64,000 bases of DNA. Origin: Otis tarda. Taxonomy: Eukaryota; Chordata; Aves; Otidiformes; Otididae. Below, piece by piece: positions 36,405 to 47,900 of the stretch; within the stretch, counting starts at the first letter, position 1; every line of letters starts with the position of its first letter. The notes under the pieces are model-generated. The model did no database searches and had not been told where the DNA came from. It was given only the letters and a program-made list of their open reading frames with translations. Both the position numbers and the translations under genes were made by a program. Location: the NCBI GenBank assembly GCA_026413225.1, contig CM048553.1, positions 97,934,190 through 97,998,189 on the forward strand. Reading direction: 5' to 3'.

Positions 36405-36533
36405 TCATGAAGAAGAATTAAGACGTTTCAACAAAATTTCCTCATACTCCTTCTGCGTCAGAAGTCCTTGAGTTATACTCTTGCTTTCTTCAAATTTGGG
36501 CAGAACCACTGCGATGTATCCCTCAGTTAATGG
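36405..36533 (-). CDS. ABITRAM: ABITRAM exon 6 (last)
   Basis: The acceptor gctttttag precedes [19 protein letters not shown], then [21 protein letters not shown] and the stop TGA at 36407-36405. It matches the human C-terminus with a shorter end. Confidence 0.95.
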   Translation of the reverse strand, partial: PLTEGYIAVVLPKFEESKSITQGLLTQKEYEEILLKRLNSSS

Positions 36534-39500
36534 CTAAAAAGCAAGACTGAAGTTAGTAGTGAAATAAAAGTTAGAAAGTAAAAAAGCAAAAAAGTTTCTT
36601 ACCTTTTCTTGCAGAATAGCTGGATTGCTAAGAATGTTTTCATTCACTTCTATCAGACGCCCTCGTATACAACTGCAAAAGTGTTAAGTTTCAGTAAAAG
36701 TGCACAGTATGTCAAGGTAAGAAGAAAAAGGGAAAAACCTTACCTATAAATGGTGTATTCCTCTCCATCTGATGAAGATATCCTACACAGAGGGGCAAGT
36801 TCTGTTAAAAACTGAGCTCCCTGCATTTGGGAAAAAAAAAAAAAAAAAACAACCACAAAACCAAAACAAACCTGTATGTATACACACATACATTATATAT
36901 ATATGCATATACACACACAGCTGTTAATTATATGGGGCTTTTAAAAGTATGACCATCAGCAACACAAGAAGTTTGTAAGCTTCAGAAAAAAGCAAGGAAG
37001 TGTGATGGTAACAGGTCATTGCAAGTTACAGTGCTGTGCTTCCCTACAGAAGGGAATATGGTAACTTAGTGCACAAATAGATTAGAAGCTTTTAAGACTT
37101 TATAAATTTAGTAATGATTAAGTTTCTTGTGGAATAACAGACTTATAGGTTGATCAGATGATTAAAATCAGCGAAGAGGAGAAAAACACTGCATTTGTCT
37201 AATATAGCCAAGTTAAACCACCTATTTGAAAACCCTCCCTGAAAACACACTGAACTAGTTAGTCTCCAAAACCTTAGCAGTTCGATGGAAACACATTTTT
37301 ATCTGTGAAGACATGTTTAAGTCCCTCTATATACTATGAAAAAAATGACTAAAAGCAACTGTTAAACTTGGTTTGAGCAACCCTGGAAACCACTGGATCT
37401 GTATGAGCACTGTAAGACCCTGGCTGGGAGTTAGACAGGCACCTCTTGAGGAAAGTCTAAATTCTTTACCTGTGGAGGGGCTGTTTTAAAATAAAAAGCA
37501 AAGGTATCTTGGTAAGTTTCTATCATAGAAAGGATAGAAATTCTCAGGCACTGTGAGAGATGAAAATGAAAACTAACCAAACCAAACAGCCATACCCTTT
37601 TTGACTTCCCAGAGACCTTATTCTGGAGTCTGCTACAGTTGGCACTGATTTGGTAATTAATGCTTGTAATTGTTTTTCCACTTCGAAGAAGAGGATGGGC
37701 TTCTGCCAAGGTGATGACACAGATTCTGCAACAAGAAATACAATTATTACGCCGTAGTTATGAGACGACATGCTCTTATGCGCGCTCTAAGCAAGCTCCA
37801 CAGCCTTCTCTGCCTGTACTGGTAGGATTTAAAACTGACACTATTTCACATGAGCTCCTAGTCCAAAATGCTAGCAAGACTTTTGGGGTTGTGAAAGCTA
37901 TTCTTTTCTTTACTTCCATTCTGAAAGCACAGTCTGCTTCCCTCTACAGTTTAGCAGGAAAGTTAAGCTGATGATTGACAGTTCAGCTCACTGCAGCGGG
38001 AGCCACAGGACAGGCACCTACTAGGCCATGGGTGAGGCAAGAACAGATCTGGGTGAGAGCAGCGGGACTGAGTAGGGTAAAGTAGAACACAATTTACCTG
38101 AGCTAAAGAAGAACAACGGTGGAGAATTGTTGGCTGTTGATCAGAGACAAATTTTAGTTTCCCACTTACTTACAAAAAATGTCAGATACAGAGAAAACCA
38201 CAGCACAGAACCAGAGCTCTCCCTGTGGATGCTGCATCCGTCTCCCTGCACTGTCACATCTCTTCTGCGAGTTCTTGCCGCGCAGCTCCCCGCAAGAGGG
38301 AGTCGGATCCCGGCAAACGCTTTCCACATGCTTTTCCACATGACAGGTCATGTCAAGGGGACCTGAAAAGCTACTTCCTCTTGCCCCTTGTTTCTTTCTA
38401 AGGGCAAGGTGATTTGGGGCTGTCATCTACTGGAGCTGAGATGTGGCAAAACAAAAAACAGAGAATTTTGCACTGCTTAGAAATACCAAACTGATCTACA
38501 GCCCCGCATACAATAATGATAAAATACTTCATTGAGCACTAGGCTCAGCTGCTGTAGAAACCAGAGGCCTTGATATTTTGGAATTCAAAACAGCAAAGTC
38601 ATGTTTACAGACATTTGAACAAGTGTTTGTTTGTTTTTCACCCCTTATCAACAGGACTTAACCTGTTGTCCATAGAAAGGTTTTTATACTAGGCAACTGA
38701 GGCTAATAACTACTTATTTAGTGCAAACGTGAGGGTGTCCTTTCTTGCTGTTGCTGTCATACCCTTTGTTCCCAGGTACCCAGGTTTCTGTTTCTAAAGA
38801 ACGAGAAAGCGAACAGCCACAGTGAAGCCCCAGCTCTGAAGGCTGCAGCGAGGCGATGGTGCTGCCTGCACCAAGTGTGCCCTTCCTGTCACTCTGAATC
38901 CTTAACAGGCAATTCACTGGGAAAAACAAATGCATCCTCATTTTCCTTCAAAACACGAGAAATTGGCACTGCCAAGTTCTGCGTGGACAGTAGTTAAGTT
39001 CTGTTCTTCCCTCTGGGACTGAACACCCCAGAAACGCTCCTGATGCCACCAAGCCACCCTGCTGTCAGGACAGGCTGTAGCAGGGGCCACAGCTGGGGAA
39101 GGTAAGGTGCGTCAGCAAGAGTCCAAACCGGGCAGAGGGTCGATTTAGTCCCAATGACTGGGTACCCAGCTACATCAAAGGAGAAGCAATATGTATGGCA
39201 TTTTATTTATTTCCTATCTTGCATTCACTGTCTGTAGTACATGAAAGTACAATTAAAAGCAATTAAGTTGTATATGGAAAAAGCTAAATGTTTGTTCAAA
39301 TCGAGATAATTAATTTCCTGGAAGCCAAGTTAAACAGACTGCTTCTAAATGTCATTATGGAAAAGGCTTTTGAAATGTTGCTCTTCTGCTACTGAAGACG
39401 ATGTAAAAGGCCGTTTCACCAGGAGAGGGTGCAGGGATGTGAGGGCAGACACTGAAGGGGCCTTTAAAAAACAAAACAAAACAAAACAAAAAACCAACCA

Positions 39501-40126
39501 ACCCCCCCCCCCAAAAAAAAAAAAAAAAAAAACCCAAAAAAAACCAACCAACCTGCGGAGCAATTTGAGGGGGAAAGAGTTCAAGTACCAGTGTTCCTAC
39601 TGGGGTGGTCATCAAAGGACAGAGGAAGCCTAAGATGTCTGTCACTCTGCCACCCTCCCACCTTCCCGAAAAATCCCGCCTCGCCTGCTGTTCTCCCCCT
39701 GCCCCTCTCACGGCGTTTCCGCGGGAGCGGAGCCCGTCGGTTTCGCACCCCAACGGGGAAGCGGCGGCAGTAATGGCCGCCCCCCTCTCTGGGCCCACGG
39801 AGCGGGCAGGCGGGGCTCCCTGTGCTGCCGGGAAGCAGCGCCTGTTCCTGCTCCGAAACCGGCGGCTTCCGCGGGCACCTGTCCTGGGGAGAGGGCGGGG
39901 GCGGCCCCCCGGCCCCCGGCCCCGCCACTCGCCTGTTGGAGTGCTGCAGCACGCAGAAGTCCTCGCACGGCCGCCCCTTCACGTCTGCAACAGGGCACAA
40001 ACACGAGTCACCGCCCCGCCGCTGCCGCCCGGCCCCGCTCCCCACCCCCTTCCCGGCGGTACCTGGCTTGTACCAGCGCGTAAAGTACCGCTCCGCGCCG
40101 CCCCGAACCACCTCCGCCGCCGCCAT
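36405..40126 (-). CDS. ABITRAM: ABITRAM (FAM206A, Simiate), complete, 6 exons
   Basis: ABITRAM is a small GcvH-like protein described as an actin-binding regulator of neuronal branching and a nuclear-speckle component. Exons in transcript order: 40126-40063, 39984-39933, 37725-37596, 36820-36744, 36672-36603 and 36533-36405. They total 522 nt, i.e. 173 residues plus stop (human 181). Conserved blocks are [82 protein letters not shown] and [16 protein letters not shown]. The N-terminus ([15 protein letters not shown]) is shorter than in mammals. The start is in good Kozak context (GCGCCATGG) inside a CpG island. The second intron has a GC donor. Confidence 0.95.
36603..36672 (-). CDS. ABITRAM: ABITRAM exon 5
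   Basis: This exon is 70 nt with acceptor cttttgcag and donor AAG|gtaaga. It encodes the split Ser and [20 protein letters not shown], then QEK, close to human [20 protein letters not shown]. Confidence 0.95.
36744..36820 (-). CDS. ABITRAM: ABITRAM exon 4
   Basis: This exon is 77 nt with acceptor aaatgcag and donor TATAG|gtaagg, ending two bases into Ser. It encodes [20 protein letters not shown] and EYTIY. Confidence 0.95.
36830..36920. repeat. Poly-A tract and (TA)n/(CA)n microsatellite
   Basis: About 19 A interrupted by few bases are followed by CAAAAC units and then a short TA/CA dinucleotide stretch, just upstream of ABITRAM exon 4. On the transcribed strand the A-run reads as T and may serve as the polypyrimidine tract. 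Confidence 0.8.
37596..37725 (-). CDS. ABITRAM: ABITRAM exon 3
   Basis: This exon is 130 nt with acceptor cttgttgcag and donor AAAAGG|gtatgg. It completes Arg, then [20 protein letters not shown] and [23 protein letters not shown]. Its entry phase (needing two bases, AG) fixes the GC donor of the preceding exon. Confidence 0.95.
39463..39553. repeat. A-rich repeat with (AAAAC)n and a C-run
   Basis: AAAAC units, an ACC-rich part, about eleven C, then about 20 A and AACC units. It is low-complexity intron sequence of ABITRAM just downstream of the CpG island (on the gene strand). Confidence 0.85.
39933..39984 (-). CDS. ABITRAM: ABITRAM exon 2 with GC donor
   Basis: This exon is 52 nt with acceptor ccctgttgcag. 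It encodes D (split), [16 protein letters not shown] and two bases of Arg. The sequence at its end is AACAG|GCGAGT; no GT fits the phase demanded by exon 3, so the intron is GC-AG. Confidence 0.93.
40063..40126 (-). CDS. ABITRAM: ABITRAM exon 1 (start codon)
   Basis: The exon encodes [21 protein letters not shown] and one base of Asp, with donor CCAG|gtaccg. The ATG has G at -3 and G at +4. No upstream in-frame alternative resembles the family. Confidence 0.93.
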
Positions 40127-41696
40127 GGCGCCCCACCCTGCCGGCGCGCCGCGGTGACGGGCGGATCCCGGAACCCCCCGTCCGACCTCCCCGTTCCCCG
40201 CCCGGGCCGGGCCCCGGCGTCTCCCGGAAGGCGAGAGCGGTTCGACAGCCAAATCTTTCCCTCACTCCCCCTCCACGCTAGTGGGCGGGGAAGCAATTCT
40301 CGCCCGAAGCACTCGTTTTTTTACGAACCGTGAGGAAATAAACCTTACATCTTGGTTTTTTTTTCTGAGACGGTAAATGAAAGACGTAACTGGAGACAAC
40401 TACACCAGTGAGGAAAACTCTCAAAACCCAGCCTCTGGTTCAGTGGTTTATTTTCTCCAGCACACAGCAACACAGCAGTAGCTACAGTGATCACTATATG
40501 TACCAAAAAAGTATTTTAAATAAAAAGGCATTTCATGAAAACATCTTTTTGCTTCTTGCTTGTGGCAAACAGAATGACCGCATTCTTTCACAGAAATGTG
40601 AGTTAGGCTGCTCTCTCAGTTCAGGCAGCAGGAGAGCCACTGTGAACTGCCTTTTGGCCTTGACTCTATTTTAAATAAACATCACTCAGTGGGGGTCCCA
40701 CAGGATGCCAGACATCACTCTGAGGTGCCCTGGCCACAGGGGGCCTGAACCCACCAGCCTGGCAGGCGAGGACCTCCTCAGCTTTGCAGTAACTGCCCAC
40801 GCCACCTTTTCTGTACAAACACGGGCCAGAAGCACTGGGAGAAGATGTTCCAAAGCAAATGACGGCTTCCAGCATTGTTTGCCTATTCTGTTTACCTGCA
40901 CCTTCCACATGCACTAAATAAGGCAGTTCTAAGAGCACATAAAATTAAGTTTTGTACCACAATTAAGGTACAGATGGATACACAACACAGACACACTTGC
41001 ATTTATCAGCTGGAACAGCCAGGCACATTACAAGCTGCGGCAGAATACATACACAAAAGTAAAGGGCTGCTTAGCGGCTCTGCCCCAGCAGTTTGCCAAA
41101 CCACCAGTATTTTCAATGCAAGTACGTTGCAACAGATCCAGGTTCTACTTTATATGTCTGACTAAGGAAAAAAAAAAAAAAAAACCCACACAACCCTAAA
41201 CTGTTGTCATCTTGCTGGTACAAACCTATAGCAGCTTTCACTCTACAGCCTTCTGCATTACTCATCTGGAGATGTCCATCATGGACAGCTCTCCATCAAA
41301 GATTAAAGAGCACTGAATGGGTGGGAAACGCTCAGGGCTAGCTCACTGAGCCATTTCTGCCCATGTGCTCCAAAGGCAATTTATTTTTCACTTTGTTACC
41401 TTAGCAATATGCAAGTATTTTAATGTCAGTTGATTACAGGAAAAGCCAGTGAAGAACTGACTGAAACATGTAGATTTCTCTCCATGACTGAGTTACTGAT
41501 CTTAAAAATCTCTCAGGCAACATACCTGCTTCCTGTCTCACACCCACCACCTGGAGAAGAGAAGCCCAACTGAAGTAGCAGCTATTAAGGTTGCATGCTA
41601 ACAGAAACTGCCAGTAAAAAATCTAAAGTAACCAGAGCTGGGACCCATCCAAGTCTGAAATCCCTCACGACCAAAGAGATGGAGCATGCTCGATCC

Positions 41697-41758
41697 CTGT
41701 AAGGGCTGAGGGCAAGAGACCCCTCAATTTCTGTAAGGGCTGAGAGCAAGAGACCCCT
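41697..41758. repeat. 34-bp tandem duplication
   Basis: Two copies of ctgtaagggctgag followed by caagagacccct start at 41697 and 41731, with one difference in the shared part. It is a simple local duplication with no known function. Confidence 0.8.
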
Positions 41759-44430
41759 GGGCTAAAGCACACTGAATTTATGGTAGTCAACCATAAAAGC
41801 CCAGTAGGATGCAGTGAGGTTGCACCTCAGCACTGCCTTTCAGAACAGAGCTGCGATGACAGATCTGGAGGGAAGGAGGGGGTGAAGCCACACTTAAATT
41901 GTTTTTTTTTCCCCAGGAATGCACCCTGTTTGTGAGGAGCAGTACAGGAGCATGAACCGAGGCTCCAGCAGTGACCAGCACCATCACCCTCAGCAAAGGC
42001 AAGACTCATTTACACAGGACAGCGCCAAGCCAGGCTGCTCCAAAGGGCAGCATGTTCAACTGCAATAGAGAGACATCATGAAGAGATTTCCAGAGGAAAA
42101 GCAGCCCCATTTTGAGATATCTGGAATGAGGTGGGACTGCTGAGATGGGAGGTCAGTAGAGGAAACAGCAGCAGTCAACGCATGAAAAATTCAGTTCTGA
42201 CAGGTTTAGCGTGCGTGTGTTGGGGTGGGGTTGACCTTTTTGTTCTTCTAAAGAAAGCAGTGACACACACACCAGAAACTGAACAGCTTTGGATCAGCAA
42301 ACGATTCTGGTATTCAAGCAAAGGCAAGATAAAGATCAGCAGCTGGGTTTCAGCTACAACAAAGTCAGGAAATGGTCATAGCACAGGTAAGGGCAGAAGT
42401 GTCAGAAGAATTTAGGTAATTTGAGAAAACCCAGAAGTTACCATCTTTTCAGAGACAGTTCAAATGAACCAAGTTTAAAAGCGTGGAAGATACAGAAGCA
42501 ACGGGCAGATCTATCTGCTTTTCCTCATACTCACAGATACTACCAACACAAGCTTGGGAACACTAGAACAGAACTGCTGTGAGAAAAAGAGCCTGGGATG
42601 GATGATCAAGGAGACGCTATGAAAATGCAGCAGATAGCTGTCATACCATGGCATGACTCTTCTGCACCTCAAGATGAGCAACTCCTCTGGCTGATTGCAT
42701 CTGCCCTTTCTTCAGAGGTGTGCTTCTAACTGCCAGAGGCTTAATCAAAATGCAATAGGAGAGAATAAAAGAAACAAAACGTAAAGGGCTTGATGAAGGG
42801 ATGGAATGCACCTACCAACATTTTGTCAGTGTTCTTGTTAGAGATGAAAGCCTAGCACCAGAATAGTTTCTAGTGATGGAAAATAAGTCAGGGGGAGGAA
42901 AAATGAATGCTCTCAAAAAAGAAATCTGTGCTCCTCTCCAAACAACTGCTCACCAAGCAGAGAGAGATAGAGGTTCATACAAGTGCAATCTGGGGGAGCT
43001 GGCAAGACCCCACTGCAGCTCAGTGCTCCCCTCAGGGTGCATTAGCAGAGTTGAAGGAAGTACACCTTCCTCTACCCCCGACTTCAAAGGGGGCAAGGAA
43101 CAGGATTTCATCACTGTGGGAAGATGATCAAATCTCAGTCTTGTTAACTTGAGGAAAGACTAAAGGAGGAGAAAAAGTTCTGGCTGCAGAAACTCCTGCG
43201 ATCCCCACTTCTTAACCAGTGGAAAACAAACAAACAAACACACAGCCAGCAAGAAACCCACCAAAGCACAAACCTCTCAATTCATTCCAGATACCTGTCT
43301 CTGAGGTTTTACAGGAGTTTTGGCTTTCATTTTATGACAGACCAACATACAGCAGGCTCTTTTAACCTGTCCAGACATAGTATTATCAAACACTTTTCTT
43401 TGTTCAAGCTTCTTATTCAGCTGATGATTTGAAGCAGCAGTACAGCTGAATTGGAAATAAGTTCTAATTAGTTTATTTCAGGGATTTTTAAAGCTAGCTA
43501 GTTAAGGTAGCATAATTCTGTTACTTATTCATTACACAGAAGTTGTTTTAACGTTCACCTTTCCTGCAAATGCAGAATTTATTTATTTTGCCATAGTCTT
43601 TTTCATCCTTCTCCTTCCTTCAGTTACCTTCAGGTTAAAATAGTAAGGCTGTAAGCTCAAACTACATACTTATATGTACACTCATTACCCTTAACATGCT
43701 GCTTCCTTACATATGCTGTCAAATAATTTTTGCTATTTTGGATTTCTCAGCTTTAGATGTTGCAAAGAATGTAACTGTTCTGCAAGCACAGGTTTATTGT
43801 GTGCAATCACACTGAACTAGAAGTACATAGCTCTCCTACTCAGCTCATTTCCCAAAGCAGACCAACACTTTACTTAAGAAAGCTGTTGTAGTAAATAAAT
43901 GTTTGTCCCAGCCTGTAGTACTCCTCCTCTTGATATCAAACAGACTTTAATACACCTTTGCCATTTCACGCAGCGTAAGTGGGATAAAGCACTACTTTTA
44001 AGTCTTTTTGATGGAATTAATGTAAACTAGAGTCAGAGCTGTGCTTTTGCAATCTAGTAACTGTACTTTTGTTGCTGATTTGAAAAACTGCTGAAGAGCA
44101 ACTCACATCAGAAGGGATGAAACAGGCAAAACATTTGGTTCAAACATTTAAAATGGGATTGCACAAGAATTCATTTGGAGTAGAAACCAACTGGAATAAG
44201 ACACAAAGAATCCACGAGCTACTGAGAGAAGAACCACCACAAAAATGATGGAGTGGACTCATCTGCCACTCCGTGTAAACGAGGTGGATGCAGAAGCAAT
44301 GGGTTTCTATCAATATATACACATGCTACCCATTACACGTCTTTTTCTTGTTTTACAGTGCTCACTGTGTTTTGTATCCACTGATTTTCATTGTGCTAAA
44401 AAAAAAAAAAACCAACAAAACCACCATCAT

Positions 44431-44436
44431 TTTATT
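44431..44436 (-). terminator. SLC39A6: Candidate poly(A) signal of SLC39A6
   Basis: AATAAA on the minus strand lies about 345 nt after the SLC39A6 stop; an ATTAAA variant occurs at 44540-44535. Further copies exist downstream, so the true 3' end may be further left. Confidence 0.35.
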
Positions 44437-44780
44437 TAAGCCAACAAAACCATTGAAGTAAAAAAAAAGTTACATATAATTACATACAGTAAATAAAATT
44501 AGTAAAAAAACACCTAAACTCCCCAGACAATACTGCTTTAATAAACTTGGCACTTTCACCATGTTTTACCAAGTACCATATGCAATACTACTTCCTAAGT
44601 GAAAAAACTGTAACAGTGTTCATTTCTAACAAGAGCAGAAGGGAGGAAGGGACACAACAGCAAAGCAAACCAATAAAAATATCTAGTCTATATCAAATGT
44701 ACCTCTCCATTAGGGAATTGAATAGAAAAAACCTACCACTTATAATTTAAACACCAAGCTCTCTTCCTGGCAATCAGGAT

Positions 44781-44933
44781 TCACAGGTTTATGCTGAATA
44801 CAATCTTATGTTCAAATACAGAGATAAGCAGCATTATCCCAAAACCCAATAGAATCCCAGCGTTCTGTAACAAGAAGTACCCCCAGCGGCTACACCCGTG
44901 ATCACTGGCGTCATTGTGGAGCATTTCAGGCAC
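44781..44933 (-). CDS. SLC39A6: SLC39A6 last coding exon (TM8)
   Basis: The acceptor is tgtttag. It encodes [50 protein letters not shown] and TGA. It carries the conserved PEML motif after TM7 and all of TM8. Confidence 0.95.
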   Translation of the reverse strand: MPEMLHNDASDHGCSRWGYFLLQNAGILLGFGIMLLISVFEHKIVFSINL

Positions 44934-47900
44934 CTAAACAAACAAGAAAGTGTTAAATGCCTTCAAAATAAATGGTTATTTCAGACCCCGTTCTTCAACC
45001 ACGAGACAGCACAGCCTTACTCCTCTAGGCTTTCCTGTTGACTGCATTAACACTACTCCTCAAATTACGTGTCACTCAACACAAACAACATTATCAGAGT
45101 CTACTTTCATATTTAGAGACAGAGAGAAACTGTAATGTTCTAATTACTGTTTTCATTATAATTATGCTGATGTCTTAATCATATCCTGAGTAAACGGCTG
45201 GCTTATTTACCAACTGATTTAATCAAGCCACACCAATAACTTTGTTTTTAGGAAGATGTTAAGCTTTCACAAACATCCACCAAATACTTTCTACTTCTGT
45301 GCAAACGTACTTCTGAGGTACAGTGTAGGTCTCAACACAATTCTGTCTTCATCCCAAGAAGCAGTAATGATTTAATGCAAAAGCCGAAGCACATTTGGTG
45401 GTGCCGATAGCCAGGACGACTGCAAGTTGCGCACCATCTGCTATACTAGCCCCTGTTAGAAGCAAATGTTTTACTCTACTTCTGCTGTTAACTGCCTCTG
45501 TTTAACAACTAAGGGAGATACAATTTTTGTTCCTACAGTAATCTAAATAAAAGCAATCTTCCACTTGAACATTTCATTGAGCACTTACGCTGTGTACTTA
45601 TCAGCACCTTCAAGTGCAGAAAAAGTTCATTGAGGGAGAAAAGATGGAGGAATTTATTTTGAGATCAAAATATAATCAGCATTCATTCCTAAACTATGTT
45701 ATATTAATTCAAGTAGGTATAGCCACTTACCATATCCACAAGAGCCACATACATGAACAGGCCAGCAGTAAGTGCAAATATCCACATCGAAACATTGTCT
45801 GCATAATGACCGATAAGAATCCCAGTTGCCATTCCAAGATAGGCCAGCATAGCTGACAGAGCATTATACAGCACAGCTTGCTTGACAGTCATACCAGCTT
45901 TCAGAAGTACAGCAAAATCTCCTGCAATAGGAGAAAGAAAGAAAAAAAAGAAAAACCACAAAGTTTTCATCCTCAGGTAACTATTGCAGTATTCATGAGT
46001 TCTCTTACTCACAAGATTATTAAACTATTTTTATGCTGTAATCTGCCTTATTTTTTCCCTTCATAAAAATGAGAAGTCACTGGGGGACAGAAAATTAAAA
46101 AGCACACATGAACAACAACACAGCAGCAAACATTTTAAGTTTAGAACCTTAAAGTCTTAGGATTTTTGGAAGAAGCACTTTTTAGTGTAGTTTCCCTTTA
46201 AACCAATACTGCAAAATACTGCAGTACCTCATATCCATGAGCATTCTGAAAAAGTCTCTAAAATAAAATATTCCCACTTAATTGCATGAAGCAATGGTGA
46301 TTATTCCATTTATTATCCTGTAACTGGTCTTTGTACTTTAAGTCTAGCTGTTTCATAAATTTAGAAAGAATTCCTTTATTAATTTCTGTAAATGATCCTT
46401 AACATCTTATTTTTACTTGAAGGAATGATAGACTACCAGCCAGAAATAGGTTTTTCCATCATTTAGAATATAATTATTTAATTTTTTTTAGATAAATAAG
46501 ATCTAAACCAGAGTAAAATAATATAAGCTTATTATTTGGAAATAAAATGGATTCTATTTAAAAACCTATGTTATCTCCAGTTAAAGTAAACAAAACCAAT
46601 CTTCAAAGCTGAGTTGAGTGATTTGTTACAACAGCTCTTCCCACAAGATGCTATGATTAAGGTGAACTGGTATGTTATAAATATTGTTTAGCTTTAACAA
46701 CAGAATGGTCCAATTTTATCCCCAGCTAACTTCAGCTAGTCTCATTTGTTTCAGTATTCCTATGCCACTTCATGTCCTCTGTTAGAGAAAGTATTTCTAT
46801 CAAGTTTTCTCTGCTGATTAAAGAAGCAAGATTTATATTTTAAAATATTTCTCTTGCTTCTAAAACCAATAGAACATTTGAATCTAAAATTATCAGATTC
46901 AAAGCATGAATTTATTTTGTATATCTGTACTAACAACATTTACTACCTGTAATTAATACAAGTTCCACAATTCCCCTGGAATTTATATTAAGAAGAACAA
47001 GACTCAATTCCTCCGATGTCATAAAACCAGGTATGTTTTCTCCAGAGTAATGTATTTCTGTCTAACATTATTGTACAGACAGATGAATATATCAAACTGT
47101 TTAATAAATAGCTTGATGTATACACATACTGGTTTACAAGCTCCATTAAATGAAACTGAGCATTCTACTTTCTAGGGAATTAATAATTAAAAAAGTGCAA
47201 GCAAACTGTTCTTTCCTCATTCTACACACCAGGTATGACTGTGGCCATGACAGCTAAAAAAGAAATACCAGTTACACATTCAAAATTATTCGACATTTGG
47301 AAGATCAGCTTCATTCTGAGTTAAACTACGTACCTATGTCCTCTTCTAATGAGCAGCCCTGCAAGAGGGCCAAATACTAAACTTACAACATAAGACACTT
47401 GCATTCCCATGAGAAATTACGGTCATGAATTTAAATCACTTGAGCTTGAAAGACAAGCTACTTCTAGGAAAGATTTCTAAGTAGTTCCAAGTTTACAGCA
47501 GTTCTTTGCAAGACTTAATGAAAAAGCAGCAAATGTTATGCAGAAAGGAGTTTGACTAATTGCAACCTTCCTTTTAACAGCATAAGCACAAGAATAAAAT
47601 TAACAGAGATGTGAGAAAATAAAATTCTGACGTGCATTCTCCTGCAATTCCCTAATTAAGGATGTTGCTAAGGAGAATAAAAACTACAATTGAACTGTAC
47701 AGAACAAGTTGTAAGTAACTGCAAGAGACACTGAGTTTTAAACAAAGTAGCTGAAATATTTTAAAAGGAAGATTAATTCAATTACTAAATAGAACATTCT
47801 TCAAATAAGTTTAAAGTATTCTTGAGTAGACAATCCTGACACAGATTAAGTTTCTGACCAAATTTTACTGTGCCACACAACAAAATAACTTATAATTCTC

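Larger units (their letters stand above)
39590..40310. promoter_or_regulatory. ABITRAM: CpG island, ABITRAM promoter region
   Basis: The sequence is strongly GC-rich with dense CpG, covering ABITRAM exons 1-2 and the sequence upstream of the start codon. The island ends abruptly at AT-rich DNA near 40310. No TATA box is evident. No coding exon leading away on the plus strand was recognised. Confidence 0.85.
40311..44780. other. Intergenic region ABITRAM to SLC39A6
   Basis: This stretch of about 4.5 kb has no recognisable coding exon on either strand. It holds a poly-A run at 41166-41184, a 34-bp tandem duplication near 41700, an (AAAC)n stretch near 43226-43240, and the SLC39A6 3' UTR at its right end. 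Open frames in it (e.g. 42131-42415, 42873-43152) resemble nothing I know. Confidence 0.6.

Noticed and set aside
39581-40333. Long open frames (up to 242 codons) across the ABITRAM CpG island
   Set aside because: GC-rich composition removes stops; only the frame containing the two short ABITRAM exons shows homology.
40130-44700. ELP1 first exons to the right of ABITRAM
   Set aside because: Expected from the human arrangement, but no frame resembles the ELP1 N-terminus.
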